A stretch of 9,112 nt of DNA from assembly GCA_030039655.1 (NCBI GenBank), contig JASHVC010000786.1:1-9112 (forward strand). The letters are read 5' to 3'. Source of the stretch: Xanthobacteraceae bacterium. GTDB lineage: Bacteria > Pseudomonadota > Alphaproteobacteria > Rhizobiales > Xanthobacteraceae. Below are positions 1 to 7,677 of this stretch, piece after piece. The translations under genes were made by a program, and so were the position numbers. Under the pieces are notes generated by a model. That model searched no databases. It was not told the DNA's origin and worked only from the letters and a program-made list of their open reading frames with translations. Numbering within the stretch: position 1 is the first letter of the stretch; the number at the start of each line of letters is the position of its first letter.

Positions 1-70
1 GCTCGAATGAAAAAGGCCTACCTTAGCTCGCTGGTCTAGAGGGGCGCTTCGACCGCGCAGCAAGTTTTTC

Positions 71-76
71 AGGAAA
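71..76 (+). promoter_or_regulatory. Ribosome binding site of the S10 peptidase gene
   Basis: AGGAAA lies 5 nt before the ATG at 82 and only 2 nt before the GTG at 79. The spacing favours the ATG as the real start. Confidence 0.55.
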
Positions 77-81
77 CAGTG

Positions 82-1644
82 ATGATCCATCTTCGTCGTT
101 CACTTGCCCGCCACTCACTTGCCATGCTCGCAGTGGTCGCGAGCGTCTTTCTGGCGTCCGGCACCGCGGCGATAGCACAGGAGCACCCCGGCGGCCGACC
201 CGGCGCCCGCCAAGAACAGGGCCGCCAGGGCGGGCCCGGACGGCAGGAGGAAAACGGACCCGGTGTACTTTCCCTTCTGCCCGCCGACGCCATTAGCGAG
301 CACGGCGTCGACACGCCTGGCGGAAAACTGAATTACACCGCGACTGCCGGCACGTTCTCGCTGTTTGATCAATCGGGCGAGCGCTCCGCCGCGGTGTTCT
401 ACACCGCCTACGTGGTGAAGACCGCCAACCCGGCCAGCCGGCCGGTGACCTTCGTGTTCAACGGCGGCCCCGGCGCTGCTTCTGCGTTCCTCAATCTCGG
501 GCTTGTCGGTCCGCGCTTGGCCGAATTCGGCTTGGGTGGACATGACGGTTCCAACGTCCGCATGGTGGACAATCCGGACACTTGGCTCGCTTTCACCGAT
601 CTGGTGCTGATCGATCCGGTCGGTACCGGCTGGAGCAGACCGGCCAGACCCGATGGCGGCAGCGCCTTCTGGGGCGTGACCACCGACGCCGAGTCGGTGG
701 CAAAAGTGATCGCCCTCTACGTCGCGAAGAACGGCCGGGTCACCTCGCCGAAATTCCTGTTAGGTGAAAGTTACGGCGGATTCCGTGCCGCCAAGGTAGC
801 GCGCGCGCTGCAAAGCGAGCAAGGTATCTCGGTCGGCGGCATTCTCATGTTGTCGCCGATGCTGGAAGGCGCCTTCCAATTTGCCGGTGATCGCTTCGCG
901 CTCGGCGCCGCGCTGAGGCTCCCGTCACTCGCGGCCGCCGAACTCGAGCGCAAAGGCACTTTCAGCAAGGAGGCGTTGGCGCAGGCGGAGCATTTCGCCC
1001 TTACTGACTATCTCACGACCCTTGCGGGGCCACCGTTGCGCGGCGATGCGGCGAAAAATTTCTATGCACGCGTCGCGGCGATGACTGGACTGTCGCAGGA
1101 CGTGGTGGCGGAATCGCGCGGCTTCATTTACGACGCCTATGTCAAGAATCTGCGGCTGAGCGACCACAAGATCGTGAGCCGCTACGACGCGACCTTCGCG
1201 TCAGACGATCCTGATCCGGAATCGCCGACGGCGCGCGGCCCCGATCCCATCCTCGATGGCGCGGTGCGCTCCTATGGCAGCGCATTTGTGGCTTATGCGC
1301 GCGACGAACTCGGCTTCAAAACCGATATGACCTACAATCTGCTCGCGTCCAGCATTTCTGGCGAATGGAAATGGGGCGATCGCCGCGCACAGCCGAGCGT
1401 CGCCGACGATTTGCGCGTGCTGCTGTCGCTTACGCCCACGTTCCGGCTGATGATCGCCCACGGCTACAGCGACATGGTCACGCCATACGCCGTGACGCGC
1501 TATGTGCTCGATCACTTGCCGGCCAGCGAAACCGAGGAGCGCGCGCAGCTGCGGCTCTATCGGGGCGGCCACATGTTCTACATCGATCCGGACTCGCGCA
1601 AAGCGTTCACCGCCGACGCGCGCACGATGTACGTGCCGCCCTGA
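82..1644 (+). CDS. Secreted S10-family serine carboxypeptidase-like protein
   Basis: Predicted exported alpha/beta-hydrolase of peptidase family S10, whose members remove C-terminal residues from peptides. Residues are counted from the ATG at 82. About residues 1-32 form a signal peptide (Arg-rich start, hydrophobic core, Ala-x-Ala-like end before Gln-Glu). A Gly/Arg/Gln-rich linker follows at roughly 35-60. The oxyanion-type motif NGGPGAAS lies near 127-134; eukaryotic members usually read NGGPGCSS. The nucleophile is Ser230 in GESYGG, the acid is Asp464 in GYSDMVTP, and the base is His497 in RGGHMFY, so the triad is complete. About 520 residues is normal for bacterial members. A GTG at 79 is directly adjacent, but AGGAAA at 71-76 sits about 5-6 nt before the ATG at 82, which I prefer. 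It is followed by a 308-nt gap, so it is probably not in the transporter transcript. Family is confident; peptide substrate and true peptidase activity are unknown. Confidence 0.9.
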   Translation: MIHLRRSLARHSLAMLAVVASVFLASGTAAIAQEHPGGRPGARQEQGRQGGPGRQEENGPGVLSLLPADAISEHGVDTPGGKLNYTATAGTFSLFDQSGERSAAVFYTAYVVKTANPASRPVTFVFNGGPGAASAFLNLGLVGPRLAEFGLGGHDGSNVRMVDNPDTWLAFTDLVLIDPVGTGWSRPARPDGGSAFWGVTTDAESVAKVIALYVAKNGRVTSPKFLLGESYGGFRAAKVARALQSEQGISVGGILMLSPMLEGAFQFAGDRFALGAALRLPSLAAAELERKGTFSKEALAQAEHFALTDYLTTLAGPPLRGDAAKNFYARVAAMTGLSQDVVAESRGFIYDAYVKNLRLSDHKIVSRYDATFASDDPDPESPTARGPDPILDGAVRSYGSAFVAYARDELGFKTDMTYNLLASSISGEWKWGDRRAQPSVADDLRVLLSLTPTFRLMIAHGYSDMVTPYAVTRYVLDHLPASETEERAQLRLYRGGHMFYIDPDSRKAFTADARTMYVPP

Positions 1645-1764
1645 GCAGGCGAGGTCGTCGAGGCTGTGATCAAATACTGAGCAGTGCGGGAGCGGCGCTT
1701 TGTCTCACCATTCGACGGGGCTCTCGCCCAATCTCACCGCTTATGGAATAGCTGTTTTCCTACA

Positions 1765-1781
1765 AGACGCGTAACGCGTCT
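1765..1781. promoter_or_regulatory. Perfect 17-bp palindrome, candidate operator
   Basis: AGACGCGT-A-ACGCGTCT has 8-bp arms around a single central base. It lies 172 nt before the binding-protein start codon and upstream of the AT-rich promoter-like stretch. A one-base centre cannot form a good RNA hairpin, so a site for a dimeric DNA-binding regulator is the more natural reading. No regulator gene is in the window and I cannot assign a family. Confidence 0.45.
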
Positions 1782-1828
1782 GTGTGAACGAAGGGTGCTC
1801 ATCCACCCGGGACTAACTCACTTTCTCG

Positions 1829-1856
1829 TTTCCTTTTACATGACAATTCGTAATAT
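1829..1856 (+). promoter_or_regulatory. Possible sigma-70-type promoter of the transporter operon
   Basis: The -10-like hexamer TAATAT (1851-1856) matches four or more positions of the consensus and stands out in an AT-rich stretch. The best-spaced upstream hexamer, TTTCCT at 1829-1834 (16-nt spacer), is a weak -35 match. The start would lie about 90 nt before the binding-protein ATG. This is a tentative inference from composition and position. Confidence 0.25.
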
Positions 1857-1940
1857 AGTGCCAAATCTGCTTGTTTAAGTAGAGGGGAAGCCGTTTGGTC
1901 TAAGTGGCCGACCTTCATAAGAAACCCAAGAACACCGCAA

Positions 1941-1946
1941 GAGGAG
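1941..1946 (+). promoter_or_regulatory. Ribosome binding site of the binding-protein gene
   Basis: GAGGAG sits 6 nt before the ATG at 1953, a near-ideal site. It fixes the start and suggests strong translation. By contrast, livH has no such site. Confidence 0.75.
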
Positions 1947-1952
1947 AACGCG

Positions 1953-3221
1953 ATGTCCAAGGATCGTCTCAGCATGCCTGTACGGCGGCGGACAATACTG
2001 AAGGCCGGTCTTGCGATCGGCGCCATGCAGGTTGCAAGTCCTTTCGTCGTAAAATCGCTCGCAGATGAAACGGTCAAGATCGGGCTCGATAATCCGCTGA
2101 CCGGAACCTACGCTGCGCTCGGCAAGAACGAATTGATCGGCGCCCAGCTAGCGTTGGATCAAATCAATGGTAAAGGCGGCATCCTCGGACGTAAGGTCGA
2201 GCTATTAGTCGAGGACTCCACCAGCGCCGATACCGCCACCGCGGTGCAAAAGGCGAATAAACTGATCGATCGCGACAAGGTCAATTTCCTGCTCGCCAAC
2301 GTCAACTCGGCGCTGGCCCAGGCAACGGCGAACGTGGCGTTCGAGAAGGGCGTGTTCATGGTCGATCCGGGCGGACATACCGATACGGTGACAGGGACAC
2401 AGTGCCACTGGAACGTCTTCCGCGTCTGCAACACCACACGTATGGAGACAAACTCTGTCTCAAAGTTGTTGCTCGATAAGTATGGAAAGAAGTGGTACTT
2501 CATCACTACCGACTATGCGTTCGGTCACGGCCTGCAGGCAGGATTCGAGGCGAGCCTGAAGATCGCCAATGGTACAAAGGTTGGCGGCGACTTGGTACCG
2601 CTGCAAAGTACAGATTTCTCGTCTTATTTGATCAAAGCGCAGTCTACCAGTCCCGACGCGATCATTTTGTTGCTTGCCGGTGACGATATGATCAACTGCC
2701 TCAAGCAAGCAGTTCAGTTTGGCCTGGATAAGAAGTTCCATATCGCGGGAGCGCAGCAGGAACTCGAAGTGAACGCGGGTCTGCCGCCCGAAGCGCTGTT
2801 CGGCGATTGGGTGTTCGAATGGTACTGGAAGCAGCCTGGCGTGCCGCACGTCGAAGAATTCGTCGCCGAAATTCGCAAGCGCACCGGGGGTAAAGTTCCG
2901 ACGGCACGCACATGGTTCGGCTTTGCAGCGACGCACACTTGCGCACTGGCTGCCACAGCAGCGAACTCGCTGGAGCCGGTGAAGATGGCCAAGGCGATGC
3001 ATGGCCTCGTGTTGCCGCCCGAAGTCGCGCTCATGCCGAACAAGGCGTATTATCGCGACGGCGACAATCAGTTGATGCCGACGCTGTTTGTTGGCCATTC
3101 ACAGCCCGCGCCGGCCGGCGGCGATCCCGAGGATCTGTTTGCTGTCACGCAGTTGGTGAAGGGTGACGAGGCAGCGTTGCCCCTTGACCAGATCGGCTGC
3201 AAACTGGTTTGGCCGACCTAG
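1953..3221 (+). CDS. Liv-type ABC transporter periplasmic binding protein, Tat-exported
   Basis: High-affinity solute receptor of a branched-chain-amino-acid-type (HAAT) ABC importer, with the periplasmic-binding-protein type 1 fold (Peripla_BP_6-like). It is 422 residues, usual for this group. The N-terminus carries a twin-arginine motif, RRRTILK at about 11-17, then a modest hydrophobic stretch ending near SLA at 35-37. This predicts folded export through Tat rather than Sec. The mature part opens with VKIGLDNPLTGTYA and ALDQINGKGGILGRKVEL, the classic start of this fold. Downstream blocks such as DYAFGHGLQAGF and DAIILLLAGDD match the second lobe. It is directly followed by all four membrane and ATPase partners. 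Tat export is recurrent among rhizobial members. The ligand is unknown: the family also binds amides, urea and aromatic acids. A dedicated livK/livJ symbol is not justified. Confidence 0.92.
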   Translation: MSKDRLSMPVRRRTILKAGLAIGAMQVASPFVVKSLADETVKIGLDNPLTGTYAALGKNELIGAQLALDQINGKGGILGRKVELLVEDSTSADTATAVQKANKLIDRDKVNFLLANVNSALAQATANVAFEKGVFMVDPGGHTDTVTGTQCHWNVFRVCNTTRMETNSVSKLLLDKYGKKWYFITTDYAFGHGLQAGFEASLKIANGTKVGGDLVPLQSTDFSSYLIKAQSTSPDAIILLLAGDDMINCLKQAVQFGLDKKFHIAGAQQELEVNAGLPPEALFGDWVFEWYWKQPGVPHVEEFVAEIRKRTGGKVPTARTWFGFAATHTCALAATAANSLEPVKMAKAMHGLVLPPEVALMPNKAYYRDGDNQLMPTLFVGHSQPAPAGGDPEDLFAVTQLVKGDEAALPLDQIGCKLVWPT

Positions 3222-3233
3222 TACGGAATTAGG

Positions 3234-3259
3234 CTCGGGTGCCGTGGCGGGCACCCGAG
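3234..3259 (+). promoter_or_regulatory. Intercistronic hairpin 1 after the binding-protein gene
   Basis: A perfect 10-bp stem (CTCGGGTGCC / GGCACCCGAG) closes a 6-nt loop, starting 13 nt after the stop codon. It is followed by TTGTCTC, not a true T-run, so it is at best a leaky terminator. Such hairpins behind binding-protein genes commonly protect the upstream mRNA from 3' decay and lower expression of the permease genes. That role is inferred here. Confidence 0.65.
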
Positions 3260-3305
3260 TTGTCTCAACTCCAAAGGGCCTCATACGTACCCTCGTCGTC
3301 TGTCA

Positions 3306-3331
3306 GGCCCGCCCATGCCATGTGGCGGGCC
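3306..3331 (+). promoter_or_regulatory. Intercistronic hairpin 2 before livH
   Basis: GGCCCGCC (3306-3313) pairs perfectly with GGCGGGCC (3324-3331) around a 10-nt loop. Two further pairs are possible inside if one base bulges. It lies 42 nt before the livH ATG and is not followed by a T-run. Seven nt of its 5' arm (3307-3313) are also complementary to GGCGGGC at 3246-3252 in hairpin 1, so the two structures can compete. Confidence 0.6.
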
Positions 3332-3373
3332 GACTCTTGATCGACACACCGGTAAGTGTTTCCTGAACGCCGC

Positions 3374-4240
3374 ATGACGCAGCTCCTGCTTTTCAACATC
3401 TTCAATGGGCTCATCATCGGCGCCTTCTATGCGCTGATGGCGCTCGGGCTGTCGCTGATCCTGAACCTATCGGGTGTGATCAATTTCGCTCATGGCGGGT
3501 TCCTGGCAATCGGCGGTTATCTGGCCTACACGTTGATCCCGTTTTTGGGTTTTTGGGGAGCGCTGCTGGCGGCGCCTATTCTGACAGGGTTCATTGGCAT
3601 TCTTGTCGAGCGCGTTCTGATCTCGCCGCTCTATGGGCGCGATCCGCTTTACAGCCTGCTCCTGACATTTGGCCTCGCGTTCATGATTGAGGACGGAACT
3701 CGCTTCATCTGGGGCGCGCAGAGCTTGCCCTATCAGATTCCGGGCTGGCTCGCGGCACCTCTGAGCAGCGAATACTTCTTTCTCACTGGGTATCGTCTTT
3801 TCATGATGCTGCTGGCGACGCTGGTGGTGCTAGGACTGTTCTTGATCCTAAATTACACCAGACTTGGCTTGCGCATTCGCGCGGGAACGCTCGACTTGGA
3901 AACGGTGTCAGTTCTTGGCGTTGACGTGCGCATCCTGCGCAACCTCAATTTCGGCTTGGGTATCTATTTGGCCGGCCTTGCCGGCGTCCTGGCCGTCGGC
4001 ATGCTGGGATTGCAGCCGAATGTCGGTGACAACCTGATCATGCCAAGCTTCATCGCTATCATTGTCGGTGGGCTCGGGAGTCTGCCTGGTACCCTGCTCG
4101 GCGGCTTGTTGATCGGCGTAGCCTCTGGCGTCACTAGCGTATTCTTTCCTTCGGCGAGCGAGGCGGTCATCTATGTGATGATGGCGGCGGTGCTTATCAT
4201 CCGGCCGCGTGGCTTGCTGGGTGAGGAGGGCCGGCTTTAA
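3374..4240 (+). CDS. livH: Branched-chain-type ABC transporter permease LivH
   Basis: Inner-membrane permease, one of the two channel subunits of the HAAT importer. It is 288 residues from the ATG at 3374, typical for LivH, and almost wholly hydrophobic with about eight predicted membrane segments. Family marks include NGLIIGAFYALMALGLSLI at the start and GVINFAHGGFLAIGGYLAY near 35-53. The loop around GLRIRAGTLDLETVSVLGVD and the PSFIAIIVGGLGSLPGTLLGG block near the C-terminus, which contact the ATPases, are also present. An in-frame GTG at 3356 would add six residues (FPERR-type, charged), but the family normally begins close to the MTQLLLFN start. Neither start has a good Shine-Dalgarno sequence; GGTAAG at 3351-3356 is 17 nt from the ATG. 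The stop shares one base with the livM start. Confidence 0.9.
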   Translation: MTQLLLFNIFNGLIIGAFYALMALGLSLILNLSGVINFAHGGFLAIGGYLAYTLIPFLGFWGALLAAPILTGFIGILVERVLISPLYGRDPLYSLLLTFGLAFMIEDGTRFIWGAQSLPYQIPGWLAAPLSSEYFFLTGYRLFMMLLATLVVLGLFLILNYTRLGLRIRAGTLDLETVSVLGVDVRILRNLNFGLGIYLAGLAGVLAVGMLGLQPNVGDNLIMPSFIAIIVGGLGSLPGTLLGGLLIGVASGVTSVFFPSASEAVIYVMMAAVLIIRPRGLLGEEGRL

Positions 4241-5183
4241 TGGTCCGGTTCAAAACCACCTCGGACATCCTGATTTGGTTGATATTATTGGGGGCGCCAT
4301 TTTGGCTGCCATCAGTCGGCAGCTATGTCGAGCTCGGCACTCACATCGTGGTGCTCGCCCTTGCCGCAATGGCACTCAATTTCCTGTTGGGCTTCACTGG
4401 CGTGCTGTCTTTCGGTCACGCCGCTTATTTTGGCCTCGGCGCCTATGGGACGGCCTTGACGATCAAGTATCTTTACCTGAGTACGCCGGTCGGCATGCTG
4501 GTCGGTATCGTCCTCGGTACCGTAGCTGCAGCAGTGATCGGCCTGATGATCGTGCGGCTCCGCGGCGTCTATTTCGCTATGTGCACCATTGCGTTCGGCC
4601 AAGTATTCTATTTTTTAGCGTTTCAGTGGTTTTCGCTGACTGGCGGCGATGATGGGGTGAGCGCCTGGCACCGCGTTCCGCTCAATTTGGGGTTCACGAC
4701 CGTCGACATCCTCAGTAATAACAAGGCGTTCTATTACTTCGTACTCGCAGTATTCGCGTTGTCGGTGGGCCTGATGGCATTCCTACTCCGCTCTCCATTC
4801 GGCCGCACGCTTCTAGCGATCCGCGAGAACGAGCGTCGTGCGCGCTTCCTTGGTATTCCGGTCGACGCGCACATCTGGATGTCCTGGGTCATTTCCTGTT
4901 TCTTTGTCAGCGTTGCCGGAACGCTGTTCGCTTTGATGAATGACTTCGTGGATCCGCGCGCGATACGCTGGGATCAATCCGGCACCTTTGTTATCATGGC
5001 CGTGCTTGGCGGTATGCGGAACTTCTGGGGGCCGTTGATAGGCGCCGCGATTTACATCGCTCTTCAGGACTATCTTTCGAGCCATACGGAAAATTGGATG
5101 TCCTTTATCGGACTGTTCTTCGTCCTCATTGTGTTGTTCTTCCCGCGCGGCGTGCTCGGCATCATTCGGCGCAAGGTGGTATC

Positions 5184-5187
<4 letters not shown>
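4240..5187 (+). CDS. livM: Branched-chain-type ABC transporter permease LivM
   Basis: Second inner-membrane permease of the importer, pairing with LivH. It is 315 residues with many hydrophobic segments. Recognisable blocks are GFTGVLSFGHAAYFGLGAYG at about 50-69, RLRGVYFAMCTIAFGQ near 106-121, and the cytoplasmic coupling loop LLAIRENERRARFLGIPVD near 190-208. The AVLGGMRNFWGPLIGAAIY block and a C-terminal FFPRGVLGIIRRK follow; all are standard for LivM. The ATG at 4240 overlaps the livH stop (TAATG), and GAGGAGGG at 4223-4230 lies inside the end of livH as a strong ribosome binding site. Translation is thus likely coupled to livH while having its own strong site. There is no sign of truncation. 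Confidence 0.92.
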
Positions 5188-5929
<742 letters not shown>

Positions 5930-5933
<4 letters not shown>

Positions 5934-6655
5934 CCGCCGCGCTGATCGCTGAAGGGCTCCATACCTATTACGGCAAGAGCCACATCCTGCACGGCGTCAG
6001 CCTAGAGGCGGCTGAAGGCCAAGTGACGGCGTTGCTCGGCCGCAATGGCGCCGGCAAGACCACGACGCTGCGCAGCCTGATGGGTCTGACGCCGCCGCGC
6101 GAAGGCAAGGTCACGATCCTTGGTACGCAGACGACGCGCTTGCCGCCTTTCCGCATCGCCGCACTCGGGGTCGGCTACGTGCCCGAAGGCCGCCGGGTGT
6201 TTGCCAATCTCACCGTGGATGAGAACCTGCGGGTCCCGATCGAGCGGCCGGGTCCGTGGACAACTGAGAGTATCTACAAATTGTTCCCGCGGCTGGGCGA
6301 GCGCAAATCCAACCGCGGCCGGCAGCTCTCCGGCGGCGAGCAGGAAATGCTCTCCATCGCGCGTGCGCTGCTCATCAATCCCAAGCTTCTCATTCTCGAT
6401 GAGCCCTCGCAGGGATTGGCGCCGCTCATTGTGCGCGAAGTCTTCCGCATCGTGGCGCAGATGCGCTCCGAGGGCATTACGGTGCTGCTGGTCGAGCAGA
6501 ATGTGCGCATGAGCCTTGAAATCGCGGATCACGCTTACGTCCTCGATGACGGCCACGTGGTGTATTCGGGGCCGGCACGCGAGCTTGCCGCCGACGAGGC
6601 GCGCGTGCAGTCGCTAGCGGGCGCCAGCGCCGAGGAATGGTCGCCGCCTGCGTAG
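5930..6655 (+). CDS. livF: Branched-chain-type ABC transporter ATP-binding protein LivF
   Basis: Second cytoplasmic ATPase of the importer. It is 241 residues; the ATG overlaps the livG stop by 4 nt (ATGA), the usual coupling arrangement. Walker A GRNGAGKT is at 37-44 and the Q-loop region is GYVPEGRRVFANLTVDENL near 82-100, with Glu where many ABC proteins have Gln, as is frequent in LivF. The signature LSGGE is at 133-137, Walker B LLILDEPSQGL starts near 153, and Gln190 in VEQN stands in the switch-His position, again characteristic of LivF. The tail of about 15 residues (AGASAEEWSPPA) is slightly longer than usual. It is the last gene of the operon; a palindromic repeat begins 2 nt after the stop. 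Confidence 0.93.
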
Positions 6656-6656
6656 G

Positions 6657-6733
6657 TAGAGCGTGATCCGGAAAAGCCTGTCCTCGGACTTGATCCGGGA
6701 TGGATACCGGTTTTCCGAAAAGATCAGGCTCTA
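6657..6733. repeat. Rhizobial-type mosaic palindromic intergenic element (RIME-like)
   Basis: A nested inverted repeat of 77 bp fills the gap between convergent genes. The outer arms TAGAGCGTGATC (6657-6668) and GATCAGGCTCTA (6722-6733) pair with one mismatch. The next arms CGGAAAA (6669-6675) and TTTTCCG (6711-6717) pair perfectly, leaving AAAA bulged. The core 6681-6700 forms a 7-bp stem with one bulged T (TCC.CGGA / TCCGGGA). The modules, with CGGAAAA/TTTTCCG arms flanked by GTGATC/GATCA, resemble the dispersed intergenic elements I know from rhizobial genomes. Family assignment is from memory. It may act as a bidirectional transcript end or mRNA stabiliser for livF and the opposing gene. 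Confidence 0.75.
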
Positions 6734-6742
6734 GCGAAGAGT

Positions 6743-7192
6743 CTAGCTGGTCTTATTGGGATCGAGGCCGAATTTGGCGCACCTGTTGGTGACCAGCCCC
6801 ACATCCTTGCCGCCGGTGATGAGGGCCATTATGGCCGACGTCACTTTTCCGTCCGTAAGCTTGGCTTCGACGATATAGGCTTGGTGTCCGTCATATGGCG
6901 CATACGGGCTCTTCGCGTCCACGCTCGCACAGTAGCTGACCGAGTTGCCCGTCGTGGCGGCTGGAAACTTGGCCCAATGGTACTTTGCGGATGCTGGGTC
7001 CCGAAGCGAAGGCGACACCGCGTCCATGATGGCCTTCTTTTCGTCGGGGGCCAGGTCGCGCTGTGGGGCGTTGCTCGAGCCAAGTGCGGCGCTCGCCCCT
7101 GGACTGATGCCGCTCGATAGTCCGCCTGCGCAGGCCGATAGCGCGAGCATCGCGACCATGGCCAACAACATTCTCAAGTCCGTTACTTGCAC
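6743..7192 (-). CDS. Small predicted lipoprotein, function unknown
   Basis: I do not recognise a named family. The reading frame encodes a lipoprotein-type signal, a Leu/Ala/Met-rich stretch ending in LSAC (lipobox), then a roughly 125-residue mature part. That part has DEKKAIMDAVSPSLRDPASAKY and a block with Cys, VDAKSPYAPYDGHQAYIV. This recalls small rhizobial lipoproteins with a DP-x-SA...CG-x-VNAKNSYGGY-like layout, a comparison from memory. Two Cys in the mature part (in SYCASVDAK and TNRCAKFG) could form a disulphide. The start is uncertain: GTG at 7192 gives an Arg-containing n-region and has GGA 6 nt upstream, while ATG at 7171 starts directly at the hydrophobic core without a basic residue. 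The frame stays open to 7321, but that stretch reads unlike a signal or domain. It is convergent with livF and predicted to be anchored in a membrane facing the periplasm. Confidence 0.65.
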   Translation of the reverse strand: MQVTDLRMLLAMVAMLALSACAGGLSSGISPGASAALGSSNAPQRDLAPDEKKAIMDAVSPSLRDPASAKYHWAKFPAATTGNSVSYCASVDAKSPYAPYDGHQAYIVEAKLTDGKVTSAIMALITGGKDVGLVTNRCAKFGLDPNKTS

Positions 7193-7291
7193 CGGTCGTC
7201 CATTCCTAGACTGATCTGATATGTCGGCCACGAACAGCTTTTCCGCCGGCCACAACTGGAAACGGCAAGATTGGAAACGACCGGACGCGTC

Positions 7292-7319
7292 GGTGGCTGC
7301 ACTCAGGTATGCAGCCACC
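7292..7319. repeat. Perfect inverted repeat, 10-bp arms and 8-nt spacer
   Basis: GGTGGCTGCA (7292-7301) and TGCAGCCACC (7310-7319) match perfectly around CTCAGGTA. No T-run follows on either strand, so it is not a normal terminator. It lies 100 nt upstream of the start of the minus-strand lipoprotein gene, where an operator or 5'-leader hairpin would fit. Confidence 0.55.
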
Positions 7320-7658
7320 ATGAACGTTGCGGACGAACCGCGTCAACCCCTTCAAGAATCTTCACGGTTGCATCGTGCACTCAGCGCGACTCGTTGCGCT
7401 TCGCGAAAAGCGATTCGAATCGGTAATTGCAGCGACGCCGAAGCACGCGTGACGGTCAGCGCTGTGGATTAAGTGATTACTGTGGAAAACATTCGGCGAG
7501 ACTCGCGTGGCGCCGCGGCGTTCGCACGCCAATATGGCTGCTACGGCCGTGAATCGCTCCGACTAGTGTTGATTGTGACGACGGAAGGAGTGCGGCGCCC
7601 GAAACATGTCCACTGTGGCTTTTCCGCACTAGAGCACCATCATGCGCCTACGTATGGT

Positions 7659-7677
7659 CCGTGCGTCCATGGCACGG
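7659..7677 (+). promoter_or_regulatory. Hairpin overlapping the ribosome binding site of the 31-residue lipoprotein
   Basis: CCGTGC (7659-7664) pairs with GCACGG (7672-7677) around a 7-nt loop. A flanking T-G wobble can extend it. The 3' arm takes up the first two bases of the GGGGGA site at 7676-7681 that serves the ATG at 7690. In RNA it could limit ribosome access. This is a position-based inference. Confidence 0.35.

Larger units (their letters stand above)
1645..1952. other. 308-nt intergenic region upstream of the transporter operon
   Basis: No convincing gene is present; the short reading frames here lack ribosome binding sites and protein-like composition. I see no hairpin with a T-run after the S10 gene. 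The stretch carries a perfect 17-bp palindrome at 1765-1781, then becomes AT-rich at about 1820-1880, unlike the flanking GC-rich genes. That fits a promoter region for the binding-protein gene starting at 1953. Confidence 0.6.

Noticed and set aside
1..39. Possible end of an upstream plus-strand gene (open from base 1 to TAG at 37-39)
   Set aside because: Only 12 codons and no supporting feature; cannot be told from chance.
3234..3270. Hairpin 1 as a full Rho-independent terminator
   Set aside because: The stem is strong but the following TTGTCTCAACT is not a T-run, and the downstream permease and ATPase genes clearly belong to the same importer.
5094..5183. ATG-started 30-residue extension of LivG inside livM
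   Set aside because: The extension is the out-of-frame image of livM; GTG at 5184 has a ribosome binding site and the expected LivG N-terminus.
7193..7321. N-terminal extension of the minus-strand lipoprotein
   Set aside because: It would place about 43-50 residues before a clear lipoprotein signal, and crosses the inverted repeat; a start at 7192 or 7171 is more sensible.
7411..7422. 12-bp palindrome CGATTCGAATCG as an operator
   Set aside because: Short, isolated and plausible by chance; listed only as part of the gap description.
7221..7472. 83-residue plus-strand frame starting with ATG
   Set aside because: No ribosome binding site, scattered Arg/Cys/His composition, and it spans the perfect inverted repeat at 7292-7319; it reads as non-coding.
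7606..7632. Eight-codon leader peptide (ATG to TAG) before the small lipoprotein
   Set aside because: The nearest AGGAG lies 15 nt upstream, too far for a typical start, and the codons show no regulatory run.
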